Of a stretch of DNA of 44,109 bases, positions 43,301 through 44,109 are shown piece after piece. Under the pieces are notes generated by a model. It was given only the letters and a program-made list of their open reading frames with translations, ran no database searches and was not told the origin of the DNA. Source of the stretch: an uncultured Bacilli bacterium (GTDB taxonomy: Bacteria > Bacillota_I > Bacilli_A > RF39 > UBA660); the NCBI GenBank assembly GCA_934086185.1, contig CAKOHW010000008.1, forward strand, positions 1 to 44,109, read 5' to 3'. Position 1 is the first letter of the stretch; the number at the start of each line of letters is the position of its first letter. The translations under genes were made by a program, and so were the position numbers.

Positions 43301-43395
43301 GACGAGGTTTAACAACTGCAAACACAGGTTATACCTAGCCCAAATTAAAAGTGCCCGTCAATCAGCTATTGTGTACTTATTACCGGACACTTTTT
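43301..43395 (+). ncRNA. Unidentified structured segment shaped like an attenuator
   Basis: On the + strand GACGAGG (43301-43307) can pair with CCCGTC (43354-43359, one bulge), and the small hairpin AGGT-TAT-ACCT lies inside. The same CCCG is also the 5' arm of GTGCCCG (43351-43357)/CGGACAC (43384-43390, one mismatch), which is followed by TTTTT. The two stems are mutually exclusive, as in riboswitches. No known class recognised. It may be part of the IS left end instead. Confidence 0.35.
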
Positions 43396-43405
43396 CAAAT
43401 ATATT

Positions 43406-43437
43406 AAAAGAGTACTTTTTATCATTTGTACTCTTTT
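43406..43437. terminator. Terminator-like hairpin upstream of the transposase
   Basis: Perfect 10-bp inverted repeat AAAAGAGTAC/GTACTCTTTT with a twelve-base loop. It could stop outside transcription from entering the insertion sequence. Confidence 0.6.
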
Positions 43438-43451
43438 CTCTCTCTAAATTG

Positions 43452-43514
43452 ATAAAACAACTTCTTTTTGTTATTATAAAATTAGAAACAAAATAGCAAA
43501 GGAAGTTGTTTTAT
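43452..43514 (+). promoter_or_regulatory. Hairpin covering the transposase ribosome site
   Basis: ATAAAACAACTTC (43452-43464) is the exact complement of GAAGTTGTTTTAT (43502-43514). The second arm contains part of the AAAGGAAG ribosome site and the first bases of the ATG. RNA from outside the element would fold and hide the site, a known IS10/IS50 strategy. Confidence 0.6.
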
Positions 43515-44109
43515 GAATAAATTATATAATACTGAAAATGATATTGTAAAGGGGTTAATTGATTTTTTTAACAAAATCGACTTTAATTTTTCTAAACCTC
43601 AACTTAAAATTATTCCCCACATCATTTCTTCTATCATTAATTCTGAAAATATTACTACTTTAGATATCTCTAAATCTTTTATTGATGATTCACTTCTTTC
43701 TAATCAATCTTCTATTGAAAAGAAACTTTGGAGATTTTTTAACAATTCTAAATTTAATGGTATCTCTTTCTTTAACAATTCCATTAAACATATTATCAAT
43801 AATTTTAAAGCACTTAAACACGATAAATTAATTGTTGTAATGGACCATATGTTTATGAAAAATAATTTTGTTAATCTCGTCTTTACTTTAAAAATTGGTA
43901 AACAATCTATTCCAATTTGGTTTAGATGTGACAAAACAAAATCCAATAGACATCATGAAATTGATGAGCTTACTAAGAAATGGTTATTTAGTGAAAAAGT
44001 TATTTTTAATGCTATTGATGAAGTTATTAAACTACTTTCTCCTATTAATACTAAAATAACTTTTCTTGGAGATAGATGGTTTTGTAATTTAAAAATGATG
44101 AAACACATC
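43513..44109 (+). CDS. IS4-like DDE transposase, N-terminal part (runs off window end)
   Basis: 199 codons are open to the window edge with no stop. AAAGGAAG precedes the ATG. The start of an RNase H-fold catalytic domain is visible: first Asp in LIVVMDHMF and second Asp in TFLGDRWFCN, with KIGKQSIPIWFRC between, as in IS4-family transposases. The N-terminal part (1-105) is helical. The third catalytic residue and the right end lie outside the window, so intactness is unknown. T-ending codons such as TTT, AAT and TCT are more common than in host genes, consistent with transfer. Confidence 0.85.
   Translation, partial: MNKLYNTENDIVKGLIDFFNKIDFNFSKPQLKIIPHIISSIINSENITTLDISKSFIDDSLLSNQSSIEKKLWRFFNNSKFNGISFFNNSIKHIINNFKALKHDKLIVVMDHMFMKNNFVNLVFTLKIGKQSIPIWFRCDKTKSNRHHEIDELTKKWLFSEKVIFNAIDEVIKLLSPINTKITFLGDRWFCNLKMMKHI

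Larger units (their letters stand above)
43202..44109 (+). mobile_element. Insertion sequence, left part only
   Basis: Includes the transposase start and its protective hairpins. The left boundary is not determined because the right end, needed to recognise the terminal inverted repeat, is not in the window. It may start anywhere between 43246 and 43450. Confidence 0.5.

Noticed and set aside
43301..43395. Assignment to a known riboswitch class (preQ1, purine, c-di-GMP, fluoride, ZTP, T-box) or to 6S or SRP RNA
   Set aside because: None of the conserved core sequences of these classes that I could recall is present.

Overview
The window comes from a very AT-rich, Gram-positive-type anaerobe of the Bacilli/Firmicutes, probably an uncultured gut lineage. 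The evidence is HrcA with CIRCE operators, RNase J, a PASTA Ser/Thr kinase, a SpoVE-like SEDS protein, pyruvate formate-lyase with Pta, and spore genes including CotE, which is typical of Bacilli rather than Clostridia. TGA is a normal stop here (pta, pflB, rlmN, rsgA and dacF end with it), so this is not a code-4 mycoplasma. No rRNA, tRNA or CRISPR array was seen.

Layout. 1-95: 5' end of a surface-protein gene. 240-6626 (-): heat-shock operon hrcA-grpE-dnaK-pepF-dnaJ, with two CIRCE operators and a sigma-A promoter. 6771-13493: small unknown gene, pta (+), D,D-carboxypeptidase, an Asn-rich membrane protein, and priA. 13549-15156 (-): secreted lectin-like surface protein. 15409-18590 (+): cotE, mraY, spoVE/ftsW and a HIT protein. 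18611-23819 (-): the conserved rlmN-prpC-prkC-rsgA-rpe block plus a small membrane protein. 23905-27610 (-): two more surface proteins, one with a C-terminal Hint (intein/hedgehog) domain and one with a GC-rich C-terminal patch. 27980-31201 (-): rpoZ, then pflB-pflA. 31283-32964 (-): an uncharacterised Fe-S scaffold/GGGtGRT pair. 33013-37100 (-): spoVAE, spoVAD, spoVAC, a sigma-F/G-type sigma factor, a SpoIIAA-like STAS protein and an unknown secreted protein. 37262-39765 (+): RNase J and a ZIP metal transporter. 39808-41163 (-): membrane protein with 12-residue Ca-binding-like repeats. 41294-43201 (+): SpoVD-type PBP. 43202-44109: a structured RNA-like segment and the start of an IS4-like transposase that runs off the window.

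How the genes fit together. cotE, spoVAC/AD/AE, a spore sigma factor, a SpoIIAA homologue, SpoVE/SpoVD-type wall enzymes and a PASTA kinase (a germination sensor in B. subtilis) suggest a spore former. The sigma-factor switch is unusual: spoIIAB, expected between spoIIAA and sigF, is absent, and the SpoIIAA-like protein has Lys-Asn where the phosphorylated Ser motif should be. Central metabolism seen here (PflB/PflA, Pta) points to formate/acetate fermentation.

The most distinctive content is a dispersed family of SipW/TasA-type exported proteins. They share almost identical 5' ends but carry different C-terminal modules. One member has a 120-bp GC-rich, coding-strand-A-poor patch in its lectin-like C-terminus that looks like the variable repeat of a diversity-generating retroelement. 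Another has a self-processing Hint domain. No reverse transcriptase or template repeat is in the window, so the retroelement idea remains an inference.
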